Part shown: one piece after another, positions 38,201 to 53,200 of the stretch
How the letters are laid out: each line of letters opens with the position of its first letter
Position numbering within the stretch: the stretch's first letter is position 1
From: Hetaerina americana
Taxonomy: Eukaryota; Arthropoda; Insecta; Odonata; Calopterygidae
DNA length: 64,000 bases
Reading direction: 5' to 3'
Assembly: GCA_022747635.1 (NCBI GenBank)
Contig: JAKTNV010000024.1
Span: 6,412,803 to 6,476,802 of the forward strand
The notes under the pieces: model-generated
What the model was told of the DNA's origin: nothing
Databases searched by the model: none
Seen by the model: the letters and a program-made list of their open reading frames with translations, nothing else
Position numbers and translations under genes: made by a program

Positions 38201-41200
38201 AAAATAATAATTTAAAATACCGGGACTATCTAAGTTTTAAATTTCATTAAATAAAAGTCTACCAATAGTATTTATTGTATTAATTCAAACATTTTTGAAA
38301 AACTAGTAATTTCCCAATATTGTTTCCCTCATTCATTAGCCATGACAACAACTTTCTTCTTTAAAGCGAGCAAATACTAAATTTTACAAAGCAACAAATA
38401 AGTCATTAACTCCAGTGCATTATTAAATTGGTTTTTATATGACGAAGATGATTCCACATTAATGACCCTGTTAAAAAATTCATCCTATGCCAGTAATTTT
38501 TTTTTGTTGGAAGGATGATTGGTTTAGCTTTCCGAGGAAAATATGTCCAGCTATTCACTTTACGATAAGTTTTATTATTGTAAATGTATAATTCCACCCT
38601 TATAAAATGTCTGAAAATTGAAACAACGTGCTTCCCATAGCCAAAAACCTCGAATTAATCATAAGCTATGAAAAAGGAGAGTTACTGTATAAATGGTTGG
38701 TTAAAAAGTATCAATAAAAATTTTTTCCTTACACCTGTGTGAAGTATTGAATTCAATCCATCAATTAGATGTGCGCATGATTGTAGATCGTATTGACATT
38801 GATGAGATGACAGCACACGCCATTATCACAGACAATTTGGCAATACAAAAGATCTGTGCAAAACTCATACCAAAGGTCGTGACGGACAACCAAAAGCAGA
38901 TTTGAGTGTCTGCTGGTGAAGACTTTCTGAAATGGCACTGTGAAGATTCCCCAACCCCCTCACAGTCCTTGGCAACAGCAGACTATTTCCTATTCCCACA
39001 AATATGAAATCCTCTTTCAAAAGACAACACCATGGGAACTTCAGCTTAATAATATGCAGAAAGCTTCATCAAAGAAGCTTTCCACATATTCTTAAGGATC
39101 TTCCGGAATCTACCTACCAGGGAGCCTTCAAGTAGAAGAAAAGTCATTGGCAAAAGTGTGCCTGCACTCAAGAGATGTACTCTGAAAATTTTTTAGGTAT
39201 TGTAGCAAATTTCTGATATAGATCTATTGTTCCAAAACTTTTCTTGATACTTTTCTCACAAAGAATGAATATCCATTTATATCGCTGCCATTATTTTCCA
39301 TTTTATCAGTGTTTTTTGATTACCTCTCCTTCATCATGCATCCATTAGCATTGATAATTGAGACTGTGAGCACTATATTTCTGAACGTTGAGAAAACAAA
39401 GCAATAGGATTAAAAGAATTCAAATCCACGGTATCTACTGAAATAAAATTTTTTAAATGTGACTTTTCCTGGATTAAAAAGCAGTTCAGATTTTCCAGTC
39501 TAATGTCTGATTCAGATTCTACAGTGTACTAAATTTCCTCAGCCAACTGCTGTCCTAGGCACCGTTGACTCTAATAACAACCAATTTATTCAAACATTAG
39601 TACAGTGAATTAACTACTTCAACACTGTTGGTAAAAATATAAGCAAAACATATATTGGGTTGAACAATGTATTCAAAACATGAATTGCAGTATAATGAAA
39701 GAAAACGTTTCAAATTATTTCAATTATGAAAGAAAGAAAAGTATCATTAGTGAGGAAATAAAAAGAAGTATAAGAAGTAAAGAGGAGTACTCTATTTTTT
39801 AGAGTAACTGATATCCTTTAAAATACTCGAGCATTATTCATGTTTATTTTTATCAATGTTTGAGCGAAGTGTTCATATGATTAAACAATACTTCCTTCAG
39901 GAGTCATTAGCTTTCTACCCATGATAATTTCTTTTTCATAAACTGAAGTCCCCTACCTCACTACCATGTCTTCATTTGCCTGCTGTCTAGTTCAAATCCC
40001 CCATTACTATCAAATATTTCCCTCCAGTAACATCTATGTCTTCTAACTGAGCATACACCCAGTTGACTTCTTCCTCCTTTTGATTGCTAGGTGGCATGCA
40101 GACCACAGCAATGACAAAGTTTGTTGGTTCGGCTTTTACCTATAGTAGTAATATTATCTCCATTGCTTGCTCTATGTTAACTATGCTCCTTCCTACCATT
40201 TTATTCAATATTATTGCAACCCCTTGCTGGCTCATACCCCTCCGCTGTATATTACTCTATTATAATTATCACTCCAATAATACCTGCTGTCCTATGATGT
40301 CATATTGCACAGCTCTATCTAAAACATCTATATTTCCCTTATCCATCTCTGGCATTATTTTCTAATTTTCCTGTCATCAATATCGTCCTAGTTTTCCTGT
40401 TCTAGATTTCATTTCCCTATTCTAACTCTACTCTGTCTTCTGTGCCAATTTTTATAATGAAAAACTATAACTTGGTAATTCCACAAAATTCTGAGGAGGT
40501 ACAGTTATAATTTTTTGATGGTGATTGATAAGAATATAGTGATTATTTTTTATTATAAAATGATTTGATTCCATAAAATCAAACTTTAAACAAGTAATTA
40601 CTCTAGAGATGTTACTGCATCCTCTGATTTCATTAGAGGATGACCGTGGAAGCCTTGCCTCTCAAGCTGCTGGGCATGAAAAGGCCAAAGAGGCCAAGTC
40701 CCATAGTTGCCAGGACTCATTTACACTATAGCATCCATCGTTTGAGTCTTGAGATACATAATTGAAGTGACTTCCCGTTGCCTTCCTCAATAGCGTTTTT
40801 AAGGTGATGCCATCACTCAATGGGCACTCCACTGGGGTGAGATGCCATCTGGCTTCACCTAATACAACAATGATATTTACTCCTGGTCAGGATTCAATGA
40901 GTACATATAATCTATCATTATGCTTTAAGTAATTTCAAAAATATCAAAATACTATGCTTAACTATTTACAGTCATCTGCTGTGCTGTTGTTTAGTCCTAA
41001 GGTGATGTAAACCTATCATATATTGAAAACCACTCATAAAAAAGAAGAACATTTTTAACAGTTCAGACTAATTTGCTGGTAGATTCTTCAATTATTTTTA
41101 GTGATAAAAAATAGGCCTGAATAACAAAATTTACAATAACAAGCTGATTTTTATGTCAGCAAGACGGTGAAATTTGCCATTAATTCAGCAAATACTAGTG

Positions 41201-44200
41201 TGAATATTTATTAATTAATTTAAGCAATATTTAACTTGAGACATGAAAAAAACTGCCATTTAAATATACATCAATATGTAGTTTCACTGTATCTATGCAA
41301 ACCTATTGACCATAAAACAAACTAGTCATTACAACTTTGGTTATTTTATTCATAAAACCTTTTAAATAAATAATTTTTACTTCCACTGAGATGAAATAAA
41401 AGATGGAAGCTAATCGCTGAATCTCTTGCTATTTTTCGTGCGAACATAATATTAAATATATACATTTGAAACAAATGAGTTTGAAAAAAACTCTAACTAT
41501 TGATCTTAAAACTCAGTTAGGTTTGCTGATGACCAAGCTTTAGTTTGCCAGTCAGCCAAGGGGTTGAAAGCATTGCTGAGTGAATTGGAAATTCGGTGCG
41601 ACAGGTATGGGATGAGAATCAATATTAATAAAACAAAGGTTATGCGATTTTCTAGAAAGAAAAAGGCCAAGCTTAACATTAAAATAGGAGGGCAAAAACT
41701 AGAGCAGGTAGACCAGTTTATGTATGTCGGCAGTGTTTTGGACCAACACAGTCAAAGTAGTAAGGAAGTAAGGAGAAGAATTGCTCTAGGCAAAGAGGCT
41801 TTCACAAGGAGGAGGGAGTTGATGAGAGGGACGTTGAGTAAGGATGTTAAGAAAAGACTTGTGAAAACTCTGATATGGAGCGTAGCTATGTACGGCGCGG
41901 AAACGTGGTCGTTGAAGCAGGAGGATAGACGTAGACTGGAGGCTTTTGAAATGTGGGTGTGGAGAAGAATGGAGAAGGTGAAATGGACAGAGAAGAAAAC
42001 AAATGAGGAAGTACTTGGTATGGTGGGTGAAGAGAGGGGTTTGTTGGGAGCATCCTATGGAGGCAGGAAAAGTGGATGAAGGGGGTGCTGACCGGCAGTG
42101 GGATGTTGAAGACTGTGATAGAGGGTAGAATGTTGGGCAAAAGAGGAAAGGGAAGGAACAGGATAGGGATGTTGGACGGGATGAAGGGAGGAAGAAAGTA
42201 CTCGGAGATGAAGAGGGACCTGATATAGAGTAGGATGATGGATTTTGTGTTTTGTTAGGAGTAATAAAATATTTGTTTGGTAGTTGTGTCCATCCAAAAA
42301 CCTGCCTTAACTGGTAGATTACCTTAAAAAAATTGTGTAAAAAAAAGGCTGAGCAGTGTTTTTGCAGCCCCAGGATTCGATGCCAATTTAAATCTAGATC
42401 GCTATCTTATTTATCGTATGCAGCAATCTTGAATTTTGATTTTGAACCTCTTCGTCCCCTAACTCTTGATCGATAATGTCGTGAGTAGGTCTTTCTCCCG
42501 TTGAATCATGTACAAGGTTTGGCTTGACTAGAATAGTAACACAGGGACTCTAAGCAATCGTATTCGAGGATCATTAGACCGTTGATCATTTCTTATGAGA
42601 GCGGTGTCATCGGGCGCTTTGATTATTCGAAATGAAACACAAAACGTAACGCTTTAGGGAGAGCGGTCAATGAAAGAACATCTCGAATTCTTCTCCTGGG
42701 TCAATTTGTTTTATCCCGATATCAAGCATATTATTTGAGTAAATTAAAACTCTTAAAAATGCCACAATAATCTATATTGTGACCTGCTAGTCCTCCAAGT
42801 GGTTCTCTGGAGAGGGCAAATTCAATATATTTAAAAAAATACCATATATAACCTGCCATCAAATGTCTATTGAAAAAAATTAACTCTTAAAAGCCCCCTT
42901 TTTAGGTAAGAAAATGTATCAATATGTATAAGCAATCACCATTTAATTTTTGTGTCAATCTCTGTTAGGGATTTCAAAGTGAAAACATTTTTGGGTCAAG
43001 GTACTCTAAAAAATTCGAGGTTTTTGAAACGCTTCGAAGGTTCTCACATTTTTTACTTACTCTTTAATTAGCTTAGGAATAAACAATTTAGGTCTCTTTC
43101 TGCCTTGGCTTATATTTGTATTATTATAAATTTTCACCGGAGTGGGATGTTGAAGACTGTAATTGAGGGGAGAATGTTAGGCAAACGAGGAAAGGGAAGG
43201 AACAGGATAGAGATGTTGGACGGGATGAAGGGAGGAAGAAAGTATTAAGAGCTGAAGAGGGACTTGATGTAGAGTAGGAGGTTGTGTTTTGCTAGGGGCC
43301 ACAAATTATTTAATTAGTAATTACGTCCATCCAAAAACCTACCTTAACCGGTAGATTACCAAATAAATAAATAAAATATTGATCTTACCTGCACTCCATC
43401 TTCTTCAATATCTTCCCAAGCCTTAATTTGCTTTCCCAATCGCCGACGGGTTTGTTCAAAATTTTGAAACTGGAAAATTCTTGCATAATCTTGCGGGAGA
43501 TTTTCTTTGGGGTCCCATGGAGATGTGCGGAATGACTTCAACCCCCGATACTTCTGATATCTGACTCTGGCATTATGGACACTATCTACTTCATCTGGGA
43601 ACATTATCTCACTCTTAGCCTCTGAAATAATACAGAAAATAGAAAATTTTACATAAATTAAAGCATCTTCAGAATCCATGATGAATCTAATGTCACATAT
43701 GTCAAACATGACCTAAACATTTGGAAAAGGAAATACAGAAAATAACTGCCAATACACATAAATACCAAAGGGTGAAGTCCGTAATTTTCATACATATAAC
43801 ATTTTTTTAACTTTAACTTCACTTCAAAGGGGCTTGGTAGTCTAGTAAAGTAGAGTGCTAGGCTACCAACCAGAGGACCAGGGTTCAGTTCCTGAGGATG
43901 CCTCTGGGCAGCCACAGCTTCACACCAAACTATGCGACTTTTTGGACACTAGATCTTCCCAGGTAACCACATTTGGGGAAAGAGATGGCCCCCCCTACCC
44001 TGATATACATATAACCTTAGAATATATAACTGTATTTTTTCTCTTCACTTGGGTACTTGACCATTACTCCCTTACCAGTAGGAAAGCAAAAAGAGTATAC
44101 CAATAATGCTTATACATCAGATTTTGGGTAGCCATACTTTTGGATACATTAAAAATTAAAATACATAAACAATGAAACTAATATCACAGCTAAAAAGTCA

Positions 44201-47200
44201 TTTGTTCTCCACCTATTATACCATTTTCAATTATAGCAGTTATTCATCACTTCCAAGTCTACAATGAAATCCTATTTGGTCCTCATAAATGAGCAAGTTT
44301 AATGGAACTATCCATCACAATGCTTACATTTAATCTAACTGCATTTAGAAGTCATATTTCCATGGAATTCTATGCATTTGACTTAATCACTTTTAATGAC
44401 CTTAGCTGTCAGTCACCTTCTCTAAAACTACTACTACTTGGATATCATGAACACAAAATTTTAGAAGTAGATGCTATACTAGCAGACTCCAGGACTCCTC
44501 CTTCCCACACACAGCACAGTATAGTAGCTTTAGGATTATAGCAAACAAGAACACCACTTGCCACCTGAAAAGCCTAGGGGACAATAGTTTTACTTATATG
44601 CATCCATTTTACACTGATCATTTTTTTAGAAAATTCCTTCCTGCAAGACAGTGTGTGAAATAACTTCTAATATAGGGCATTTTACTAACTCTCTAACAAC
44701 TTTTTGTTGTACTTTCAACTCTCCCATTTCACTCCTCAACTCTGTCTGTCCCAGTGATGCCCAATGCCGGCAGCTGCCAACACCAGGGTGGTCACATTTT
44801 CTTCTAGCAACATCAGGGGTTGGGACCTTGAGTTGCATGGTCAAAGGGTAATCAAGCTTTCCTCTTCTTAGTAGTAGTAGTTTTTAGGGGAGGCGACAGA
44901 CAGCGGAGGTCATTTGTGCCATTTGACAGGAAAGGATGGAGGGTGGAGAAAAACCCGGAGTCAGCATTAGCCTACTCTTATCAAAAGGCACCCAGGGGCC
45001 TGCAGCTTAATGTCTCATCCGACGGGTGGCTTATTCACTCAAAGTGCCCCCCACAAAGTACCTCAAGTAGGGATTGGGATAATACAGAAAAATCTCTGCC
45101 GCTGCTAGAATTCGAACCCAGACCCTCTGGTACATTAGCCACTGCGCCATCTTGATCCCCTTTCTCCTTCCTGCTCTCCAGTTCTGCATAATCAATCTTA
45201 GCATGGTGGCGGTCTATCATATACTACGTGGTTGATGCTCATTTTTAATATTTAATACATCTGAAAACTTCTATAGTAGATAATATTGATACTTGTTTAA
45301 AATTAAGTATTCCATTAACATCACATCAGGGAGTTATGAGGATATTTTTCCCTCACCTCATACACCCTCCCACTCCCTCATCTCTAACCCTTTCCACCTG
45401 GTGCTTGCTACCCCTGCCAAACCTTTTTTGGTGATTCATGGGGTATTTGTGTAGATATAATATTTTACAACAATCGTGAAAGGGTGAATCTTGTGCACAT
45501 GAAATGAGAAACTACAAAATTCAAGGTGTCTCTGAATTGTCCCTTCATTTAAAGACCAATTTTAATATTTGCCTTTCGTCAAGCATGCGAAAGAGATTAA
45601 TGAAATGTGTTTACCTTAATTAGTTACATAGTTTGGGACCATTACCTAAAGAATGGACATGCTAACAAGGAACATTCTAATAAGTGCCCCTTGCAAAATA
45701 ATAAAAGGGTCAGAATAATGTATACATAATTTAAGTTTTGAAAAATAATTTATGGGTAATTTTCAGCTTTCAAAATTCAGGACAATTTAAGTTTTCACAG
45801 TTCTACAGTCAATTGGTTGTCCTTACATAATGCTTTGAATACTAACCTCCTATTATGCTGATAATTTTATGTCTTTATCCTATGGTAAAACTAATGTGGC
45901 ATGTAAATAGCATTCATTAAAAAATACCTTTAATTTTTTTTAGAGCCGATTCCTCTTCATCAAGATCCAGGTCCATGTCATACTTCTCTGGGTCAGCACC
46001 ACCTTCAGTCACAGTTATAGTTTCATATTCCTCATCATTACTGCCATTTTCAGCATCCGAATCTTCTTGAGACATTGCATCTAGCAAGTCAGGAGCACCA
46101 TCCTCCTCCATTTCATCAACTTCACTTGCTTTTTCATCACCACAGCCATCATCTTTTGGAGAAAAGAAATGAACAATAGCTGCTTATGGATATTCAGCAA
46201 TGATAATACCACAAATATCCGTTCATTGTCATGTAAATATATTTTTTTTAGTACTACATTTATCATTATCTTCTTAAGCCTAGGAAAATCTTTCCTGGTT
46301 TTCCAAAAATACAGGAAAGAAGAATTTTCTCATTTTTTTGTCTGATTGAAAATCACTTCATAAGAAATAAATACATTAATAATAACAGGGATGTTTGGAA
46401 ATGGAAAAAATAATGAAAATATCTCTGTAAAGTTACTGGCAAATGGTTTGCCATTAATTATGGGATTGCTATCCAAAGAAAAATGCACCAATGACAGTGA
46501 AAACCTCGAGAAGAATACAAAGGAGGAAGCAAAAGAATGATAAATTTAATGCCAAAGAAAATGAAGGGAGAGAAATATAAGTTAAAACTCAAGTCTGCCA
46601 TAGAATTATTAAAGAAAACTGACAAAAATCAAGTGTGGCTGAACAAGAGGTTTCCTATGCTCCACTTGAGATTAGTGTTCTGGACAAAGCGTTACATGCA
46701 CATGTCAACAAAAATTATGTAAAATACTGGACTACATTGACCTACAATAATAGGGGAGTTATGACTTCTACACAAACCCACCACCCAAGTCATCTGCATA
46801 AAATGTGAAAGAATGGCCACGTAAAGGTGAAGTAAATAGGGAAACTTCTTGCCAGGACCATTCGAATTATACCTGGAAGAATCAATAAAAGAAGCAGAAG
46901 GAATAGACATCAAAGTGGAAATGAAATGAGTTACATAGAAAATGAAGGGAATAGAGAGGAAATAAACATGTTCTCTTGGGCAGATCAAATGCAGTTCTAA
47001 CGGAGCATCAAGAAGATCTACATGGATCCTTGGACCCAATTCATTGATACTTCAAAAGAGAGAATGAAATTTAAAAGGAAGAGAAAAGTTGAATATGGGT
47101 ACTGCAATGCAAGCAAAGTAATTTAAATGAGTGGAAATTGTCTCAAAGCAGTTTAACTTGGGATAGATGAGGTTGTAAAGACGAATTGCGAAGAACAGCT

Positions 47201-50200
47201 GAAGCTATGAAGGCATTTGCAATTAAGAGGGAACTACTCCAAAGAAATATGACCGCAAATATGGCAGTAAACATTTGAAAATGTATGGTAGCAAGGACAT
47301 CTTTTTACTAACTATTCATGACTGAAAATTTTTCCTTTCTGAACAGAACATAAAATAATTGAATAACTTCCAAGGTATATTTTATTCATATTTTAATGGA
47401 AAGATAAGACTTCATCACAATTTACTGTCTAAATGTGGAGCCATATGAATTTTTTTTAAATCAATTTATTCCAACAACTTTTCAGTGCCTTAAAGTTTGA
47501 ATTAATGAAGTGTGCTGACCAGAACAATACACAAAAGCCCTATGAAAGAACACTACAAAAAATAAAAATTACTCAAAATAAATTAGGAAAAACACATTCA
47601 TAAGAAATAAACTCTGTAAAACATTGGAGTCAGGACCACAATCATTTGTATTCAATCAAATTTTACATAAAATATCAGGACATAAAATCCAGCGCCATTG
47701 TAATCAGCTACTACCTCAAAGATAATGATACCATTATGATGATAGGAAAATGGAATAGGCTGTTTTCCACAAAAAATAAAATTTCCTGAGTTCTGAAGAT
47801 ACCACTGTGTTATGAAACTAGTAAATCAATAATAATACGTACTGTGGAAGGCAAAGTCTGTGCTACCTTCCTATCAGCATCGACTTTGCCTCACCACTTT
47901 TAAGTTCTCTTTGAAAAGAATCTTTAGAGAGAATGAAATGCACTTCAGAAATGATTTATTTAAAATGAATACTCCTAAAACGGAAACCCTTATAAAAGCA
48001 AATGTACGTGTACTTCACATATTGGCATACCATCATCTGAATCTGGGATCCACGCGGCTTGATAGGCCGAAGTTCCCTTGGGTACACGCTTAAGGTGTTT
48101 CTTTACTGCCATCTGCTGAGCTGCTTCTGCCAATTCTTCTGCTGTGGGCCAGGTCTGTTCGCCTTCCATGGGATCTATATCATTTTCAGTCCGAAGGTCC
48201 TCCTGATAATAAACATGAAATACAACTTCTAAAACCTCAAGTAAAATAAGCACATCTCACAGGGAAGAATAAATTGTAGGATTAAAAAGGGATTCTCTCC
48301 CACATGCCCTTGTGCATTAGATCCTTCAGTAGTCATGGTTAAGGTCAATCCATGAGTTGAGTGTGTGGATTTTAGAGCAATGCTTACCTCAGGTTAACTT
48401 TTAGCATGGACAGCAGGAGGTAGTCTCATAAAAATTCAGCCAAGATGGGAGAAAGAATTTAGGCACACATTCAAACTGAATAGATTTGCAGATGAAGAAG
48501 CAATTTAGTTGGTCAGCCATAAGGTTACTATCATTTCTCAATGAACTGCAGTACCATTGCGATCGTAATTGGATGAGAATTACTCATGTGAAAAAGAATG
48601 TAATGAAATTGTAAGAAAATATGAGGCTGAGATAAACGAGGTAAATGAAGTAGAAAGTATGCAGAGCTAAAGAATAAGTTATTGCATTATGAGGTCTCAG
48701 GATATTTTGTGTCACGACACCAAAGCCTTAAATCATAACGGATAGTTCCATAGTCCATCAAAAACCTACACTTAAGTCGATCGACTATGACTATTACTAC
48801 TACTAAGAGTACTCCAAACAATATCTCAGATCATACTCCAATGGGAGGCCCTAACTGAAGGAGGATTATTCCCAATTGAAGGACAGCAGCTTTGACACAA
48901 GTGCATTGATACTAGTGACAACATGTAAAATAGGCATTAATGATGCAGGAGGTGAAATCTACACCTCTATTTCCTTCTCACTGATGTACTTAATATTTGA
49001 ATGTAATTCTGCTAATGCTTTTGGCTGATCATTTAGTATTTATAAAGAATTTTACTCTTTAGGTATGAGCATACTTTTTCTACATTAAAGAAGGCCAAGG
49101 ATGACATACCAAACTGCATTCTGAACTTTGTTTTGGATTATCCACCAACTTCACACAGTTAATTCTAATTTGATTTTTCAAGTCTCAAGGTTTATATCTA
49201 AGAACTATGTTTGTTAGTTTCACTAAAATGTCACTCTCACAAAAAATAGCTAAGAAAAGCAAGTACACCCTGGAATTACACATGGGATGGAAAAGGTACA
49301 AAATATAAAAAATGTCACTACTTCCTTTTAAAACCCAGTGGCTGAATATTGGTATCATTGAGCAATCATTATGAGTGCATTATAGAAGATTGTGAGTCAA
49401 CCAGAGCATGAAGCTCATCCTCAAATATTTCTGAGCAATAGAATGTGATGCATATCTACAGTGTAACCTCCCTTAACGAGCACCTCGAATAGTGAGTAAT
49501 TTGAATAACAAGCAAAAGATTGTGTGATTGAGTGAAATTTTGCATAACAAGTGATGAGGAGAGGGAGATGCCCAGAGTGACTGTGCCTGATGTTTACGTT
49601 TGTCTTTGACAAGTTCCACTAGCACCGTAATGTCGCTAGTGATTGCACATTTGTCCAAACTTGTGTTTAGGCATGTTATTTGTGACCTTTCGTGCACAGT
49701 TTAATAATATTTTATGAATATTTTTAAAAATATCCATGAAGAAAAAGCCACAAGAAGACAGTCAAAAGAGAATTAAAATATCCGTAGAAATGAAAAGTGA
49801 AATCATTCAAAAGTGAGAACGAGCTGATCTATCAAGAACATACAATCACTCAACATTAACGTTTTGCAATATCCTCAAGAACAAGGAAAAGCCGACCCTT
49901 GAAGAGCTTAACGAGTCACATTGTGTTTCACAGAAAGAAGATGGGAGAAGAGTTGGTCTGAGGAGGTAATAGCAAAGCAGAAATCACCTAGCACAATAAG
50001 TTAATGCAGAAAACATTGGAAACTGTTGCAGCATATATTAAGAAGAATCACCCTAATATGACAGTTGCTTCACTCGCTATGGATTTATGTGAGGATAGAG
50101 TAGTGCGGCATTTTTACAGCATTTGAAAGAGTCAGAAAAAACAAATATAACTAGTAAAAGAGAATTAGGTCTGAATCATGTATAATAAACTAATTACTTT

Positions 50201-53200
50201 AATTCATTTTTTTCTACAAATCTAATTTGTATTCCAGGTTGGCTCATCCTGAGATCAAGGAAGAGGTGAAGACTATTATTCTCTGATGCATCATTAACTG
50301 AGAAATATCACCTTAATAAAATTGTTTGCGTGCTAAAAATTTGCGTAACGATAATGATATATCACATTTTCAAAAATATATTGAAGAGTAGGTAAAAACA
50401 AATCTCTCTCGACAGATTTATTGAAAAAATGAATAATAAAGTAATAATTTCAATTCAATTTTGTTTCCAAAGAATCGAATTTGCATTCCCAGTGGTTTCA
50501 TTTCACAAAAGAAGAAAAGGTGAACATGACCCACGATCTTAACATCATTGTATTTAAAGTTGGCTTTAACCTTGTGGACTGTGACACTTGGCGCACAACT
50601 GCAAATGCCTATGACATTGTACGCACGGTACTTCATCACTTCGTCTTATTAATTTAAAGACCAAAAATTTTGGAGTGTAAGAGGATGCCTTGGTAGCTAC
50701 TAGGCCGGACATCGAGGGATCCAGGTTCAAATCCCAGTCCAGGCAAATTATTTTCACACACTGAAATCGTGGCATTGTACTCTCAATGATGATCAAGCGA
50801 CTCCTTTTACATTAATAAAAAAACAACAATTGAAACTAGAGAAGAGATGTGAACTCCATAAGGCAATACTTATTTGTAAATTTATCAGAAAGAAAGCACT
50901 TAACTAATTGCAACAAAGTATTTTAACTTAATGCTGACAGAGAGAAAAATTAACCCATAAAACTGAGGAACTACACCATACAAAGGACTCTGTTAAATCT
51001 TGTGGAGAGACTTCATGTAAACTTTGAAATTCTCCACCCGAAAAGAGGAAATTTAGAAAAAATACCACCCTCTTACATTGATAAATCAGCTCATGGATAA
51101 ATTCCCATCCCACCGAACTCTTATAATAAATTCCATATTTTTTACATACCCTGGTATCTAATGAAAAAAGAGCCCTACATTTGCTAAAACTATAAATAAG
51201 AGGATTGGTTAAACTTAACTTGGAAAAGAAATGGATTTTACCACATTTACTGGAATAATTTTTCATTTCTCATTGATACGAAACTTCAACAGTTAATACT
51301 AAAATTAACTTTTTACAATGATTTTACTGGTAATTTTGGTGTGTAACCTTACAAATAATGAATACAGTAAACCATTGCAAATCTGCATCCACCTAATCCT
51401 GATAACCACTTAATCGGGGCAGTCCAGTCGTGTCATGTAGGGGGTTTCTTATGGGTGAGAGTTTGATATTGCTTTATAGACTATCAATTCTGAAAATGAA
51501 GGCTACTCTCTTTGGTTTGCATTAAATTTCCACGAAAGGAAAAGGCAGGTTCAGTAAATTATGCTGCTGGAAGTTGAAAGATAGCAAGAAGTCATCTATG
51601 GTGGAATTTGTACAATCATTTATTATAGAAATAAATGGCATTCAAACACAGCATAAAAAATTGCCAAATACTTATGTGTAGGGAGAACTTAAATGCAGGT
51701 AGTGGTTAGCTATGGCTATTTAGGCAGCATGTTATTTATGATGAAGGTGCAACATGAGTGCTGAAAGCAATGCTGTTGAACCATTTACAAGAGCTGAAAA
51801 CTGAATGTGAATTAAAGTAACCTTGGATCTATAATACAGATGAGATGCGCATGTACGGAACATGTTTTTATAGAAAAGATGTATGCTTTATGAAGCATAT
51901 ACAAGGTTTCTAGACGAACAATCTTTTTAAAATATCTTAATCACTGAAATGCAATCAAGTCTATCAGTGCATTGCAAAGAATGTGTTTCGCAACCATTAA
52001 ACCAGAAAATTACAAAATGGGCTTGATGAGCTAGTGTGCACTTGTAATTACCACAGCTCTGCAAATAAGGGTTTCCTTTATGTTTATAAGAGAAAAAATA
52101 TTCAAAATCACTATCCCGAAGTATTATACCCTCCTCCTGATACACTATGTACATTATGGAAAATAAGATGGAAATCCATTCCCAAAACAATTTCTGTAAT
52201 CAATTGCACGGGGCATGTTTCATTTCGATGTAGTCCTGAAAATAACAGAAGACAATGTAATCATATAAACCAACCTGCTTCACTGGATCTGCCACATGAA
52301 GCACTTTTTCCCCAGTTATGTCATCATTGGCATTATCCTCCATCAGCATATCAGCCTCCTCCCTCTTCTTCCTCTCCTCTTTAATCAAGTCTAATGGATG
52401 AGGATCTTGAGGTGGAGCTGTGATTTTAGACATCTGGAAGGTTCCCCACCCAGGAACATGAACAAGACTGTTTACAGACAGTGGCCGTTTCCCACGGACA
52501 TACCCACTAACCAATAAGGTTCCTTGAGATTCCTGCAATGAAATAAAGATTTCAACAGCCTTTCTTATTTTTTATTTTGAACTCATGACAACCCTATACA
52601 AGGGGTAAATCAGCAATCAGAATGATTCTGAAGATAATAACAAGAAAGGAGACTTTCATCCAACCCACATGGGATAAATTGGCCAATTTTAAGATCTGGA
52701 TTTCTAAAGATCTTCAATAGTATAGCACCAGTATAAGTGTAAACTTTGAGTAATTTATGGTAAAACAAATTATTTCTTTCAGGAAAGCATTTGTTAATTT
52801 CACTTACAAGTAAAAATTTAAGCAGGTTTTAATGGTTATGAATGAGGAGACTTAAGTAGTCTCTGATTGAAAAGTCTTGCTTTTCACTAAAAAAGGCTAC
52901 TGATAGCCGAAATTTACCTTCTTGCATGTTAAAGCCATATTCGTGTAAACCCCTGTTATTTGAAAATAATGTATTAAATAATTGACACTATTGTAAACGT
53001 ACATTACTTAATTAAAAAAACTTAAATATGAGTATATATGAGAGTTTATGAAATTAGGAATCATGAAAATAATGCATTAAATTACCAGTTTTTCATTGAT
53101 GATTTCACCAGTAACTGGTTTCACCAGTTACCAGTTATTATTTACAAATTATCAGTTTTTCATGATTTCACTGAACTGCAATTTGCACATATTATTACTA

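Noticed and set aside
46537..46722. Lysine-rich small protein at 46537-46722
   Set aside because: No recognisable motif, lies antisense in a TSR1 intron, and composition follows the local purine-rich sequence.
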